Part shown: one piece after another, positions 1-7,277 of the stretch | How positions within the stretch are numbered: the stretch's first letter is position 1 | Layout of the letters: each line of letters starts with the position of its first letter | Assembly (NCBI GenBank): GCA_036794395.1 | Contig: DAIRGS010000231.1 | Span: 1 to 11,619 of the forward strand | Direction: 5' to 3' | Source of the DNA: DASXMX01 sp036794395 | Lineage (GTDB): Bacteria > Planctomycetota > Phycisphaerae > Tepidisphaerales > Tepidisphaeraceae | Length of the DNA stretch: 11,619 nt | Notes under the pieces: model-generated | What the model was told of the DNA's origin: nothing | Seen by the model: only the letters and a program-made list of their open reading frames with translations | Database searches by the model: none | Position numbers and translations under genes: made by a program

Positions 1-1
1 T

Positions 2-139
2 CATGGGCTGGAAGCCCCATGCCACGAAGCGCGGAATCGCGCACGGTCATTTAGCCTCTAAACCGTCGATCCGGTTTGCGTTGGTTTCGAGGTTCTTTAG
101 CCCGTTCTACTGTCCGTCACGCTCACTATACCCGGACAG
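2..139. other. Series of small hairpins upstream of galE
   Basis: Four inverted repeats follow one another: 2-8 with 14-21 (GGAA-containing loop, one bulge), 29-33 with 38-42 (loop GAAT), 60-65 with 72-77 (AAACCG/CGGTTT) and 110-116 with 133-139 (CTGTCCG/CGGACAG). The first resembles the GGCTGGAAGCC-type palindromes often found dispersed in bacterial genomes. The stretch contains no credible gene; a 50-codon open frame from base 3 has no recognisable product. It could be an intergenic repeat remnant, the 3' end of an upstream transcript, or a structured RNA. Short stems like these can also arise by chance in GC-rich DNA. Confidence 0.3.
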
Positions 140-200
140 CCGCCGGCTTTTGTGACCGACAAATTCGTGGCGCTCGATGCCTCAAGCGATGGCCATGCCC

Positions 201-206
201 TATACT
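201..206 (+). promoter_or_regulatory. Possible -10 element of the galE promoter
   Basis: TATACT lies 31 bases before the galE start, inside CCCTATACTCCC. No good -35 hexamer is seen 17 bases upstream (TGCCTC). An almost identical string, CCCTATACTTCC, precedes the Gfo/Idh gene. The galE ribosome-binding site AAGGAG is at 224-229, 8 bases before the ATG. Confidence 0.35.
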
Positions 207-237
207 CCCCGCGTCATTGGATTAAGGAGATCAGTCA

Positions 238-1230
238 ATGAACGTTCTCGTTGCCGGCGGCGCTGGGTATATTGGCTCGCACACTGTGAAGCGGCTCAAG
301 GAAGCGGGCCACTTGCCGGTGATTTATGACAACCTCTCACGCGGGCACCGCGCGGTTGTGGACATCCTGAAAGTTCCAATCGTCGCGGCCGATCTAAACG
401 ATCGCCAGACCCTCGTCTCCACGTTGCGATCGCACAAAATCGACACGGTCATGCACTTTGCGGCGTATGCGTACGTGGGCGAGAGCGTCGAAAAACCGTT
501 GATGTATTACCAGAATAATGTTGCGACGACGATCAGCGTGCTTCAGGCGATGCAGGAGGTGGGCGTCGATCGATTTGTGTTCTCCAGCACATGTGCCGTG
601 TATGGCGATCCGGAGAAGATCCCGATCACCGAAGATGAAAAGAAGGCGCCGGTTTCTCCTTATGGGCGAAGTAAGCTGATGGTCGAGCAGGTGCTGGCCG
701 ACACGACCTTGGGCTGGAAGAGTTTTAAGTTTGCCGCTCTGCGGTATTTTAATGCCAGCGGGTGCGCGATGGATGGGACACTGGGCGAAGATCACGATCC
801 TGAGACGCATCTGATCCCCGTTGTGCTCCAGGCGGTGATGGGCGTCCGGCCGGCGTTGACGGTATTCGGCACGGATTATCCGACCAAGGATGGCACCAAC
901 GTGCGTGACTACATCCATGTGGATGATCTGGCGGATGCGCATATCGGCGCAATGGAAAAGCTTAAGGCCGGCGAGCCGATCTACGCGAACCTGGGAACCG
1001 GAAGCGGTTTCTCAGTCAAGGAAATCATCAAAACCGCAGAGAAGGTGACCGGCAAAACGGTGCCGGTGACATATGGCCCCCGTCGCGGAGGGGATGCGAT
1101 TGCCTTGTATGCCAATCCCGCGCGGGCGAAAAACGTGCTGGGTTGGGAGGCCAAGCATAAGGATCCGGAAGTGATTATCCGCTCGGCCTGGAACTGGTTC
1201 TCGAAACATCCCAAGGGCTATGGCGCGTGA
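238..1230 (+). CDS. galE: UDP-glucose 4-epimerase
   Basis: This 330-residue protein interconverts UDP-glucose and UDP-galactose in the cytoplasm, using tightly bound NAD as a transient hydride acceptor. It supplies UDP-galactose for glycan synthesis and completes the Leloir pathway. The extended-SDR fold is clear: the NAD-binding GGAGYIG motif at residues 7-13, an acidic residue (D31) after the second beta strand, the active-site SSTCAVYG segment around S117, and the catalytic Y142-x3-K146 pair in PYGRSK. The RYFNASG segment near residue 175 and the RDYIHVDDLADAH block are also typical of GalE. Length is normal for a bacterial GalE. AAGGAG eight bases upstream supports the ATG at 238. It appears monocistronic, because the next gene is on the opposite strand. 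Specificity for UDP-GlcNAc or a uronic acid cannot be excluded from sequence alone. Confidence 0.95.
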   Translation: MNVLVAGGAGYIGSHTVKRLKEAGHLPVIYDNLSRGHRAVVDILKVPIVAADLNDRQTLVSTLRSHKIDTVMHFAAYAYVGESVEKPLMYYQNNVATTISVLQAMQEVGVDRFVFSSTCAVYGDPEKIPITEDEKKAPVSPYGRSKLMVEQVLADTTLGWKSFKFAALRYFNASGCAMDGTLGEDHDPETHLIPVVLQAVMGVRPALTVFGTDYPTKDGTNVRDYIHVDDLADAHIGAMEKLKAGEPIYANLGTGSGFSVKEIIKTAEKVTGKTVPVTYGPRRGGDAIALYANPARAKNVLGWEAKHKDPEVIIRSAWNWFSKHPKGYGA

Positions 1231-1300
1231 GTGCGGGCTGGGTGCGTGGCAGTTTCGGCGGCCGCTCTTATTCGCTCCCCTCACTCCAGGACACTCTGCT

Positions 1301-1518
1301 TTTTCCCTCCACCGGTACGCCCGGGGGAGGGTAGGGAGGGGGCCGTATTTCACCCCCTAATAGAAGCATGCTCTTTCTATAACGGGTTCGCATTTGCCGA
1401 GCACGCGCTTATTGTGGTTCGGCGGCAATTCCAGATGTCAACCCCTGCCCCCTCCCTACCCACTCGCGGGCAGTCGCCAATTCCGCTCGCTTCCCCCGGC
1501 GTACCGGTGGAGGGAAAA
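1301..1518. repeat. GC-rich inverted-repeat pair, left of the acyltransferase gene
   Basis: An arm at 1301-1343 (TTTTCCCTCCACCGGTACGC, then G-rich) is repeated in inverted orientation at 1447-1518. The second arm carries about 30 extra bases (roughly 1462-1491) between its two conserved blocks. The arms are separated by about 100 bases with no gene. The same family recurs at 2255-2380. The gene-free stretch 1231-1554 contains nothing else recognisable. The element may be a non-autonomous, REP- or MITE-like repeat, and in RNA it could form a long stem between the ends of galE and the convergent acyltransferase gene. Confidence 0.7.
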
Positions 1519-1554
1519 GTCGGCCGCATAAAGTGTCATGCCCCCCGGTAGGGC

Positions 1555-2214
1555 TCACTGGATTGTCGGATCGGCCTGGGGCTCTGAGACTTTGATGATG
1601 CGAGCGGGAACGCCGACGACCGTTGCATGAGGCGGGACATCACGAATGACCGCGGCGCCAGCGCCGATCGTTGCGTATTCTCCGATCGAGACGCATTGAA
1701 TCACATTAGCGCCGATTCCCACCCAGGCGCATCGGCCCACACGGACCCGTCCGCCGAGGTTTACTCCGGGGCAGATGTGCGCGCCTTCGCCAATTTCGCA
1801 TTCATGATCGACAACGCAGTTTGTGTTGAGAATGACCGAGGCCGCGACTTTGGCGTCGGTGCAGACTGATGCATTGGGCGCGATGACGACGTTCTCGCCG
1901 ATCGTGGCGGTTGGCGAAACCCAGGCTGTTGGGTGGATTGCGTTGACCAGCTCGAATCCCTGTTCTTTGAGTAACTGCGCGTATCGCTGGCGGACGCGCG
2001 TGTCGCCGATGGCGACGATCGCATGGCCGAGCTTCTGCCGGCGAATTTTGGGCAGAACGTTCACCGGACCAAACACCGGCAGCCCCCCTACCGTTTGCCC
2101 CGCGCGATCCGGGGATGAATCGATGAAACCCACCGGCTCGTGCTCGCCAGCGGCGCGGAGAATGTCCAGCACGACCCGCCCCTGACCGCCCGCACCGCAG
2201 ATGACGACTTTCAT
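1555..2214 (-). CDS. NeuD/PglD-family sugar O/N-acyltransferase
   Basis: This 219-residue protein has the two-part architecture of the NeuD/PglD/WeeI family, which transfers acetyl or similar groups from an acyl-CoA to an amino sugar or sialic-acid-like sugar during surface-glycan synthesis. Residues 1-90 form a Rossmann-like domain with GAGGQG at 7-12. Residues about 93-210 are a left-handed beta-helix of hexapeptide repeats (for example PTATIGENVVIAPNA, ATIGAGAAVI). H137 in VVDHECEIGEG matches the general-base histidine of PglD, and AHICPG follows as in that family. The GTP-like cap GVPARII closes the helix. An open frame extends upstream to 2337, but its first 41 residues are Pro/Arg-rich translation of the 2255-2380 repeat. 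The ATG at 2214, preceded by GAGGT, gives a natural N-terminus. It stands alone, without the aminotransferase, NeuB or glycosyltransferase genes that often accompany it, so the substrate is unknown. Confidence 0.85.
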   Translation of the reverse strand: MKVVICGAGGQGRVVLDILRAAGEHEPVGFIDSSPDRAGQTVGGLPVFGPVNVLPKIRRQKLGHAIVAIGDTRVRQRYAQLLKEQGFELVNAIHPTAWVSPTATIGENVVIAPNASVCTDAKVAASVILNTNCVVDHECEIGEGAHICPGVNLGGRVRVGRCAWVGIGANVIQCVSIGEYATIGAGAAVIRDVPPHATVVGVPARIIKVSEPQADPTIQ

Positions 2215-2254
2215 GCCGACCTCGATTCTCGCGCGATCCAAGAGCTTCCTCTCT

Positions 2255-2380
2255 CTTTCCCTCTCCCGGTACGCCGGGGGAGGGTAGGGAGGGGGTTGTT
2301 TGCGATGCCGGTCCCTTTCACGACAGCCGTCTGGCAAACCCCCTCCCCAACCCTCCCCCGGAGTACCGGGAGAGGGGGAA
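2255..2380. repeat. GC-rich inverted-repeat pair, right of the acyltransferase gene
   Basis: An arm at 2255-2295 (CTTTCCCTCTCCCGGTACGC, then G-rich) is repeated inverted at 2338-2380 with a few mismatches, separated by about 42 bases. It belongs to the same family as the 1301-1518 pair. It sits upstream of both the minus-strand acyltransferase gene and the plus-strand Gfo/Idh gene, so it occupies their shared 257-bp divergent intergenic region (2215-2471). Confidence 0.75.
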
Positions 2381-2407
2381 GAGGCGGGCGTATCGCGTCA
2401 TGGACCC

Positions 2408-2413
2408 TATACT
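2408..2413 (+). promoter_or_regulatory. Possible -10 element upstream of the Gfo/Idh/MocA gene
   Basis: TATACT in CCCTATACTTCC lies 58 bases before the gene start, and a second -10-like TTTACAAT follows at about 2435-2442. No convincing -35 is seen. The main support is near identity to the string upstream of galE. Confidence 0.25.
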
Positions 2414-2471
2414 TCCTATCGGTGTGCGCGGTCTTTTACAATGAGATGCGTGTGACGCTAGACTGTCGGGC

Positions 2472-3551
2472 ATGATTGGAATCGCCATTATTGGGAGCGG
2501 GGGAATCGCGCTGGCCAACCACTTGCCGGGCTTTGCGTTGTGCCCGGATACGAAAGTTGTGGCACTTTGCGACACGAACGCGAAGGTGCTTGAAGAGGCG
2601 AGCCGGAAGACTGGGATCGCCGCCACTTATGCGGATTATCAGGAGGCGCTCAAGCGGGATGATGTCCATGCGGTTGTCATTGCCACCCCTAACGTTTTTC
2701 ACGCTCCGATCGCCCACGCGGCTTTTGCCGCGAGCAAGCATGTTTTGTGTGAGAAGCCCATTGCCATGAACCTTGACGAGGCGATGGGCATGGTGCGGGC
2801 GGCGGAGAAGGCCGATGTCCGCCACATGACGGCATTCACCTATCGCTTTGTGCCGGCAATGCGATACATGCAACATTTGATTCAACGGGGCGATATTGGA
2901 AAGCCCTATCACTTCCGGGCCCAACGTTTCCAGGATTGGAACGACCGAAACCTCGGCTGGCGGCAGGTGAAAAAGCTGGCCGGCACGGGCGAGCTGGGCG
3001 ACATGCTTTCACATCGGATTGACTATGGCCACGTATTGATCGGACCCATTCGCCGGCTGGTGGCAAACATGAAACGGCTGGTGGACGATCGCCAGGGCGC
3101 GCCGTCCGATCTGGAAGACTGGGTGGCGATCATTGCCGACTATGAATCAGACACATCAGGCGTGCTTGAAAGCACGAAACTCGCGACGGGCCGGGGCGAG
3201 GGCCACCATGGGCAGGATGCTGTTGAGGTGAATGGCTCGGAGGGGTCGATTGTGTATTCGACGCAGAAGCCGCTGGAGCTTCAGATTGGGAAGACCAACG
3301 ACCCGGATCTGCACACGATTCCGGTGCCGCGTGAATTCCTGGTGATTCCCGGATCGCCCCGAAATCCGAGCGACGGGAGCCCGCTGGTGACGTTCCGCTA
3401 CGATCAGAATTTTGAGTTTATTGATGCGATCCGAAATAAGCGGGCTTGCAAGCCATCGCTTTTGGATGGGGCCAAGGCGCAAGCAGTCATGGACACGGCT
3501 GTGCTTTCGGCGGAAAAGAAAAGTTGGCTGGATGTTCCGAAAGTGCAGTGA
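2472..3551 (+). CDS. Gfo/Idh/MocA-family NAD(P)-dependent oxidoreductase
   Basis: This 359-residue protein belongs to a family of cytoplasmic sugar, inositol and nucleotide-sugar dehydrogenases. The N-terminal Rossmann domain has GSGGIA (residues 8-13) and a second-strand D34 in ALCDTN. The family signature EKP is at 94-96 in CEKPIAMN, with K95 the expected catalytic lysine. The C-terminal domain begins near residue 122. GELGDMLSHRIDYG (173-186) supplies the histidine and aspartate (H181, D184) that normally complete the active site. No Tat or Sec signal is visible, unlike many planctomycete secreted paralogues, so it should be cytoplasmic. The ATG at 2472 starts directly with the beta strand of the nucleotide fold, but the ribosome-binding site is weak. 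The substrate cannot be deduced. The galE and acyltransferase neighbours suggest, weakly, a nucleotide-sugar dehydrogenase. Confidence 0.9.
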   Translation: MIGIAIIGSGGIALANHLPGFALCPDTKVVALCDTNAKVLEEASRKTGIAATYADYQEALKRDDVHAVVIATPNVFHAPIAHAAFAASKHVLCEKPIAMNLDEAMGMVRAAEKADVRHMTAFTYRFVPAMRYMQHLIQRGDIGKPYHFRAQRFQDWNDRNLGWRQVKKLAGTGELGDMLSHRIDYGHVLIGPIRRLVANMKRLVDDRQGAPSDLEDWVAIIADYESDTSGVLESTKLATGRGEGHHGQDAVEVNGSEGSIVYSTQKPLELQIGKTNDPDLHTIPVPREFLVIPGSPRNPSDGSPLVTFRYDQNFEFIDAIRNKRACKPSLLDGAKAQAVMDTAVLSAEKKSWLDVPKVQ

Positions 3552-3580
3552 CTCAGTGGGCGGAGGTCAAGAGAATTGAA

Positions 3581-3670
3581 TTGCCACAGATGGACACAGA
3601 TGAACACAGATAAGAACAAGCACTGAAGAATTTGTTTTATCTGTGTTTATCTGTGTTCATCTGTGGCTAA
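3581..3670. repeat. Long hairpin of tandem CACAGAT units
   Basis: The left arm (3581-3614) has three tandem units of about ten bases, each CACAGAT plus a short A-rich spacer. The right arm (3634-3670) is its inverted copy (ATCTGTG units), with a loop of about 20 bases. The arms pair over some 33 bases with a few mismatches. The hairpin lies between the Gfo/Idh and SDR genes and ends only 8 bases before the SDR ribosome-binding site (3679-3684). Similar CACAGAT-rich inverted repeats occur as dispersed intergenic elements in many bacteria. It could end transcription of the upstream gene or affect translation of the SDR gene. Confidence 0.8.
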
Positions 3671-3689
3671 TGAAGCTTGAGGAGACGCG

Positions 3690-4400
3690 ATGTCGAAGGT
3701 AGCGGTTGTGACTGGAGCGGGGAGCGGCGTGGGGCGCGCGGTTGCTTTGCAATTGGCGCGGGAAGGCTGGAACGTAGGGTTGGTGGGTCGGCGCCGCGAT
3801 GCGTTGGCTGAGACGATTAAGCTGGCCGGCGCGTTGGGGACGAGGATGGTGGCCGCAGCCGGCGATGTGGGCAATCCAGCTCAGGTCTCTGAAGCTGCTG
3901 ACATGATTGAGAAGCAGTTTGGCGCGCCCCAGGTTCTTGTGGCGGCGGCGGGGCTTAACATTCCCAAGCGCAGTTGGGACGTCCTTTCTTTCGAGGATTT
4001 TCAGCACGTGATGAATGCGAACCTTGCGGGAACTTTCAACTGGGTACAGCGGGTTCTTCCGGCGATGCGCACCGCGGGCGAGGGGACGATTGTGGCGATT
4101 GTTTCGGAAGCGGCGCTGGCCGCGAGCCCGAAGGCGGGTGCGGCCTACGTGGCCTCGAAATTTGCCCAGCGTGGATTGGTTCAATCGATCAACGCCGAGG
4201 AACGACCGCGGGGCATTCGTGCAACATCGATTCATCCGGGCGATATCAATACACCGATTCTCGACAAGCGGCCAGTCCCACCCTCGGCTGAAGCGCGGGA
4301 AAAGATGCTTCAGGCGGAAGACGTCGCGGCGTGCGTGATGCTGGCGATCAACCTCCCGAGCCGGGCGGTTATCGAAGAGATGCTACTTCGACCAAGGTAA
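3690..4400 (+). CDS. Short-chain dehydrogenase/reductase (SDR family)
   Basis: This 236-residue classical SDR is predicted to be a soluble NAD(P)-dependent alcohol or ketone oxidoreductase. The cofactor motif TGAGSGVG is at residues 8-15. R34-R36 after the second strand favour NADP(H) over NAD(H). D59 follows the third strand, and the NNAG motif appears as AAAG at 85-88. Active-site residues are N111, S139, Y153 and K157 (YVASK), and PGDINTP follows at 183-189. Length is normal for the family. GAGGAG at 3679-3684, five bases upstream, supports this ATG. The gap to the next gene is about 105 bases, so co-transcription with it is possible but unproven. SDR substrate cannot be assigned from sequence; the form resembles the many SDRs annotated generically as 3-oxoacyl-ACP-reductase-like. 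Confidence 0.9.
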   Translation: MSKVAVVTGAGSGVGRAVALQLAREGWNVGLVGRRRDALAETIKLAGALGTRMVAAAGDVGNPAQVSEAADMIEKQFGAPQVLVAAAGLNIPKRSWDVLSFEDFQHVMNANLAGTFNWVQRVLPAMRTAGEGTIVAIVSEAALAASPKAGAAYVASKFAQRGLVQSINAEERPRGIRATSIHPGDINTPILDKRPVPPSAEAREKMLQAEDVAACVMLAINLPSRAVIEEMLLRPR

Positions 4401-4505
4401 AAACGATCAATGGCAGTTGGACATTTTCCGCGCCTGCCAACATGAGTGATGAGCAGCGGGTATGAATGCTGGATCGAGCGGGGATTGTTTGAGAGGAGAC
4501 GGACG

Positions 4506-7067
4506 ATGAGGGTTCAGTTCCGAGTTTCGCTGGTCGTGATATTGGGATTACTGGTTGGCCAGGCACGTGCCGCGGAGCCCACCGCCGAGGCGCTTCAGAC
4601 GCTAACTGACTTCAAAGTCGAAGTCCTGCTCAAAGCTGATAAGAATTCGAATGGCTCGTGGATCTCGCTGACAAAAGATCCCAAAGGCCGGCTGCTTATC
4701 GGCGGCCAACGCGGGCAGGCGGTTACGCGCGTTACGCTCGAGGATGGGAAAGTCGCAAAGGAAGAAGCCCTTAAGCTTCCCGTCAGCGAAGTGATGGGCA
4801 TGCGCTTTGTCGGCGATGTGCTTTACGCCAATGGAGCCGGTAAGGATTCGGCAGGGAAAGTTGTTTTTGGGTTGTTCCGACTGCGCGATCCCAATGGGGA
4901 TGGCAGCTTCAGCTCTGTCGAACTGCTTCGCGAATGGAAATCGGGCGCCGGGGAGCATGGTGCGCACACGATTCTGCTTGGTCCGGATCAAAAGCTTTAC
5001 ATCGTGTGCGGCAACTTCGTCGAGCAGCCGACCGATCTCCAATCGACCTCCCCCCACCGTAATTTCGCGGATGATCGCGTGCTGCCGCGTGCGGAGGACG
5101 GCAACGGATTTGGCTCGGGAAAGAAGCCGCCGGGCGGGTCCATCTTTCGGATGGATCAGGATGGGAAGAATATCGAGCTTTACGCATCGGGCGAGCGGAA
5201 CACGTACAGCATCGGTTTCAACGCAGACGGGGAATTGCTTGGCTTCGACAGCGACATGGAATGGGATTGGGGGACATCCTGGTATCGCCCGATTCGCGTC
5301 TTTCATGCCACCAGCGGCGCCGACATGGGCTTTCGCGAAGGGACGGCCAAGTGGCCAACCTATTACGAAGACAGCCTGCCTCCGGTCGTAAACGTCGGGC
5401 TGGGGTCCCCCACGGGTGTCATCTTCGGGACCGGGTTGAAATTCCCGGCTCGGTATCAGAAGGCGATGTATGTTTTGGATTGGACCTATGGCCGGTTGAT
5501 CGCGACGCACCTCGCGCCCAATGGCTCGAGTTATGAAGGAAGCTGGGAGAATTTTGTTGCGCCAAAATCGCTTCGCGCGAATTCGGGAAAGACGCCGTTC
5601 AATCTGACCGGAATTGTTGTGGGTGATGACGGGGCGATGTATTTCACGATTGGTGGACGCAATACGCAGTCGTACCTGTATCGGGTTACTTATACTGGCA
5701 GCCTGCCCACGCCCCCGGCGGATCTGCATGATCGCGATGGATCGGACGCCCGAGCGCTTCGCCATAAGCTCGAAGCGTTTCAGGCTCACCAGGATCCGTC
5801 TGCGGTGGAAACCGCCTGGCCGCACCTTAACAGTGATGACCGCTTTATTCGTTACGCAGCGCGTCTTGCGATTGAACGCCAGCCGGTTGAGCAATGGAAA
5901 TCAAAAGCCCTTGCCGAGACGCGCCCACAGGCGGCGATGGATGCCCTTCTGGCGCTGGCGCGCCTGGGCGGCAGCGATGTGCAGGGTGATTTGATCGCGT
6001 CGCTTGGTAAGTTCCCTCTTACGTCGCTTACCAAAGCGATGCAGCTTGAAAAGCTGCGCGTGATCGAAGTTTCAATCACGCGGCAGGGCAAGCCTTCGGG
6101 CGCGGCCGCCAAGGCGATTGTGGCCGAGCTGGATCCGCTGTATCCGAATGAGTCTGAGTTCATGAATCGGGAACTTTGCCAGATTCTGCTGTCGCTTGAA
6201 GTACCCGGGGCGACGGCTAAAACCGTCGCGATCCTGAATGCGGCCCCCACGCAGGAAGAGCAGATTTCTTACATCCTGTTCCTGCGTACCATTAAATCGG
6301 GGTGGACCCCTGAGCTGCGTAAACAGTATTTCTCCTGGTGGAACAAGAACCATGCTGAAGCCGAGCATCCCCAGCAGACGCTTCAGTGGTTTGCGGATGT
6401 GGGGATTCGGTACAACGACGGCTCCAGCTTCCCGCGATTCCTGTCCAACTTTCATGTGGATGCCGAGAAGACGCTGACGGCGGATGAACAAAAGGAACTT
6501 GCGCCGTTGCTGGCCGCGTATACGCCGGCCGGGCCGAGGCAGCGGAAGCTTCCCGCGCATAGCTTTGTCAAAGAATGGAAGATGGCCGACATTGAGCCAT
6601 CGCTGGCCGAGGTGGGCAAGAACCGCAACTTCAACAAGGGCCGTGATGCTTATGAGGTTGCCCAGTGCAACCAGTGCCATCGCATGGGCAACGCGGGCGG
6701 ATCTGTTGGGCCGGATCTGACGGCGGTCTCCTCACGATTCCAGCGCCGCGATATTCTCGAATCGATTCTTGAGCCGTCGAAGGTTGTGTCTGAGCAGTAC
6801 ATGAACACGGCGGTGCGTTTGAAGAACGGGGACACGGTGGTTGGACGGATCGTTGAAGAGAACAACAACCGCCTGATTGTGCAGCCGGACGCGTTGAAGA
6901 TGGATCGGGTTGAGGTGAAAGTGGCGGACATCGACGTTAAGAAGCTGTCGCCGCTCTCACCGATGCCCCAGGATCTTGCCAATGTGCTGAGCAAGGACGA
7001 GATTCTGGACATGCTCGCGTATCTTGAAGCGGGCGGGAGGCGCGATCATCCGGACTTTGCGCAGTAA
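4506..7067 (+). CDS. Secreted dehydrogenase-like beta-propeller, alpha-helical repeats and C-terminal cytochrome c domain
   Basis: This 853-residue exported protein has the architecture of the Pirellula/Verrucomicrobium-type families TIGR02604 (putative membrane-bound dehydrogenase) and TIGR02603 (putative haem-binding domain). Residues 1-22 are a Sec signal peptide ending QARA-AE. Residues about 30-400 resemble a PQQ-glucose-dehydrogenase-type propeller, with a calcium-loop-like DPNGDGSF at 128 and blocks such as PGGSIFRMDQDG and SGERNTYSIGF. Residues about 420-690 are alpha-helical and HEAT-like. The cytochrome domain has CNQCH at 721-725, then GPDLT, an SVLEPS-like ILEPSKVVSEQY segment, and a late methionine in SPMPQDL as a possible sixth haem ligand. 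It probably oxidises a carbohydrate or alcohol in the periplasm and passes electrons to a c-type carrier; the substrate is unknown. An upstream ATG at 4446 is rejected because AGGAG at 4494-4498 serves the ATG at 4506 and the signal peptide begins there. Confidence 0.88.
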   Translation: MRVQFRVSLVVILGLLVGQARAAEPTAEALQTLTDFKVEVLLKADKNSNGSWISLTKDPKGRLLIGGQRGQAVTRVTLEDGKVAKEEALKLPVSEVMGMRFVGDVLYANGAGKDSAGKVVFGLFRLRDPNGDGSFSSVELLREWKSGAGEHGAHTILLGPDQKLYIVCGNFVEQPTDLQSTSPHRNFADDRVLPRAEDGNGFGSGKKPPGGSIFRMDQDGKNIELYASGERNTYSIGFNADGELLGFDSDMEWDWGTSWYRPIRVFHATSGADMGFREGTAKWPTYYEDSLPPVVNVGLGSPTGVIFGTGLKFPARYQKAMYVLDWTYGRLIATHLAPNGSSYEGSWENFVAPKSLRANSGKTPFNLTGIVVGDDGAMYFTIGGRNTQSYLYRVTYTGSLPTPPADLHDRDGSDARALRHKLEAFQAHQDPSAVETAWPHLNSDDRFIRYAARLAIERQPVEQWKSKALAETRPQAAMDALLALARLGGSDVQGDLIASLGKFPLTSLTKAMQLEKLRVIEVSITRQGKPSGAAAKAIVAELDPLYPNESEFMNRELCQILLSLEVPGATAKTVAILNAAPTQEEQISYILFLRTIKSGWTPELRKQYFSWWNKNHAEAEHPQQTLQWFADVGIRYNDGSSFPRFLSNFHVDAEKTLTADEQKELAPLLAAYTPAGPRQRKLPAHSFVKEWKMADIEPSLAEVGKNRNFNKGRDAYEVAQCNQCHRMGNAGGSVGPDLTAVSSRFQRRDILESILEPSKVVSEQYMNTAVRLKNGDTVVGRIVEENNNRLIVQPDALKMDRVEVKVADIDVKKLSPLSPMPQDLANVLSKDEILDMLAYLEAGGRRDHPDFAQ

Positions 7068-7082
7068 TTCTGGCCGACTGAG

Positions 7083-7102
7083 GTGGTCGCTTTAGCGACC
7101 AT
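7083..7102. repeat. Palindrome, left outer copy of nested element
   Basis: TGGTCGCT-TT-AGCGACCA is a perfect 8-bp stem with a 2-base centre, starting 16 bases after the dehydrogenase stop and followed by TTTCG. The same palindrome recurs at 7278-7297. It may act as a transcription terminator for the plus-strand gene, although the T-run is short. Confidence 0.65.
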
Positions 7103-7139
7103 TTCGTCCCAGTTGAAATCGTTCATAGAACGAGCGACT

Positions 7140-7226
7140 CATTGTCATCCTGGAGCGAAGCGAAGGATCTGGTATTCGGGCAGTTCACCCGCATCAGATC
7201 CTTCGCTTCGCTCCAGGATGACAATG
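7140..7226. repeat. Perfect 31-bp inverted repeat with 25-bp loop
   Basis: The arm at 7140-7170 (CATTGTCATCCTGGAGCGAA, then GCGAAGGATCT) is repeated exactly in inverted orientation at 7196-7226. Such GTCATCC-GCGAAGCGAAGGATCT repeats are widespread dispersed elements in bacterial genomes. It sits between the convergent dehydrogenase and sdhB genes, so its long hairpin could terminate transcription in both directions. The gene-free stretch 7068-7314 holds nothing else recognisable apart from the flanking palindromes. Confidence 0.85.
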
Positions 7227-7277
7227 TGGAACGTTTTCGGCAGAACAGACCGATCCGAACATCACTACACCCGATCC

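Noticed and set aside
1231..1551. 106-codon open frame after galE
   Set aside because: It consists mostly of the 1301-1518 inverted repeat and has no domain-like sequence.
2215..2337. Upstream extension of the acyltransferase frame
   Set aside because: The extra residues are a Pro/Arg-rich translation of the 2255-2380 repeat; the ATG at 2214 has a ribosome-binding site and begins the Rossmann strand.
3581..3670. CRISPR array
   Set aside because: The units are about ten bases, degenerate, without unique spacers and arranged as an inverted pair; no cas genes are present.
4446..4505. Earlier start for the secreted dehydrogenase
   Set aside because: It would place 20 charged residues before the signal peptide, while AGGAG at 4494-4498 is well spaced for the ATG at 4506.
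4602..5894. 430-codon open frame on the minus strand inside the dehydrogenase gene
   Set aside because: It is antisense to a well-supported coding region, its translation is Arg/His/Ile-rich with no recognisable domain, and it has no ribosome-binding site I can see; it is a shadow of high-GC codon use.
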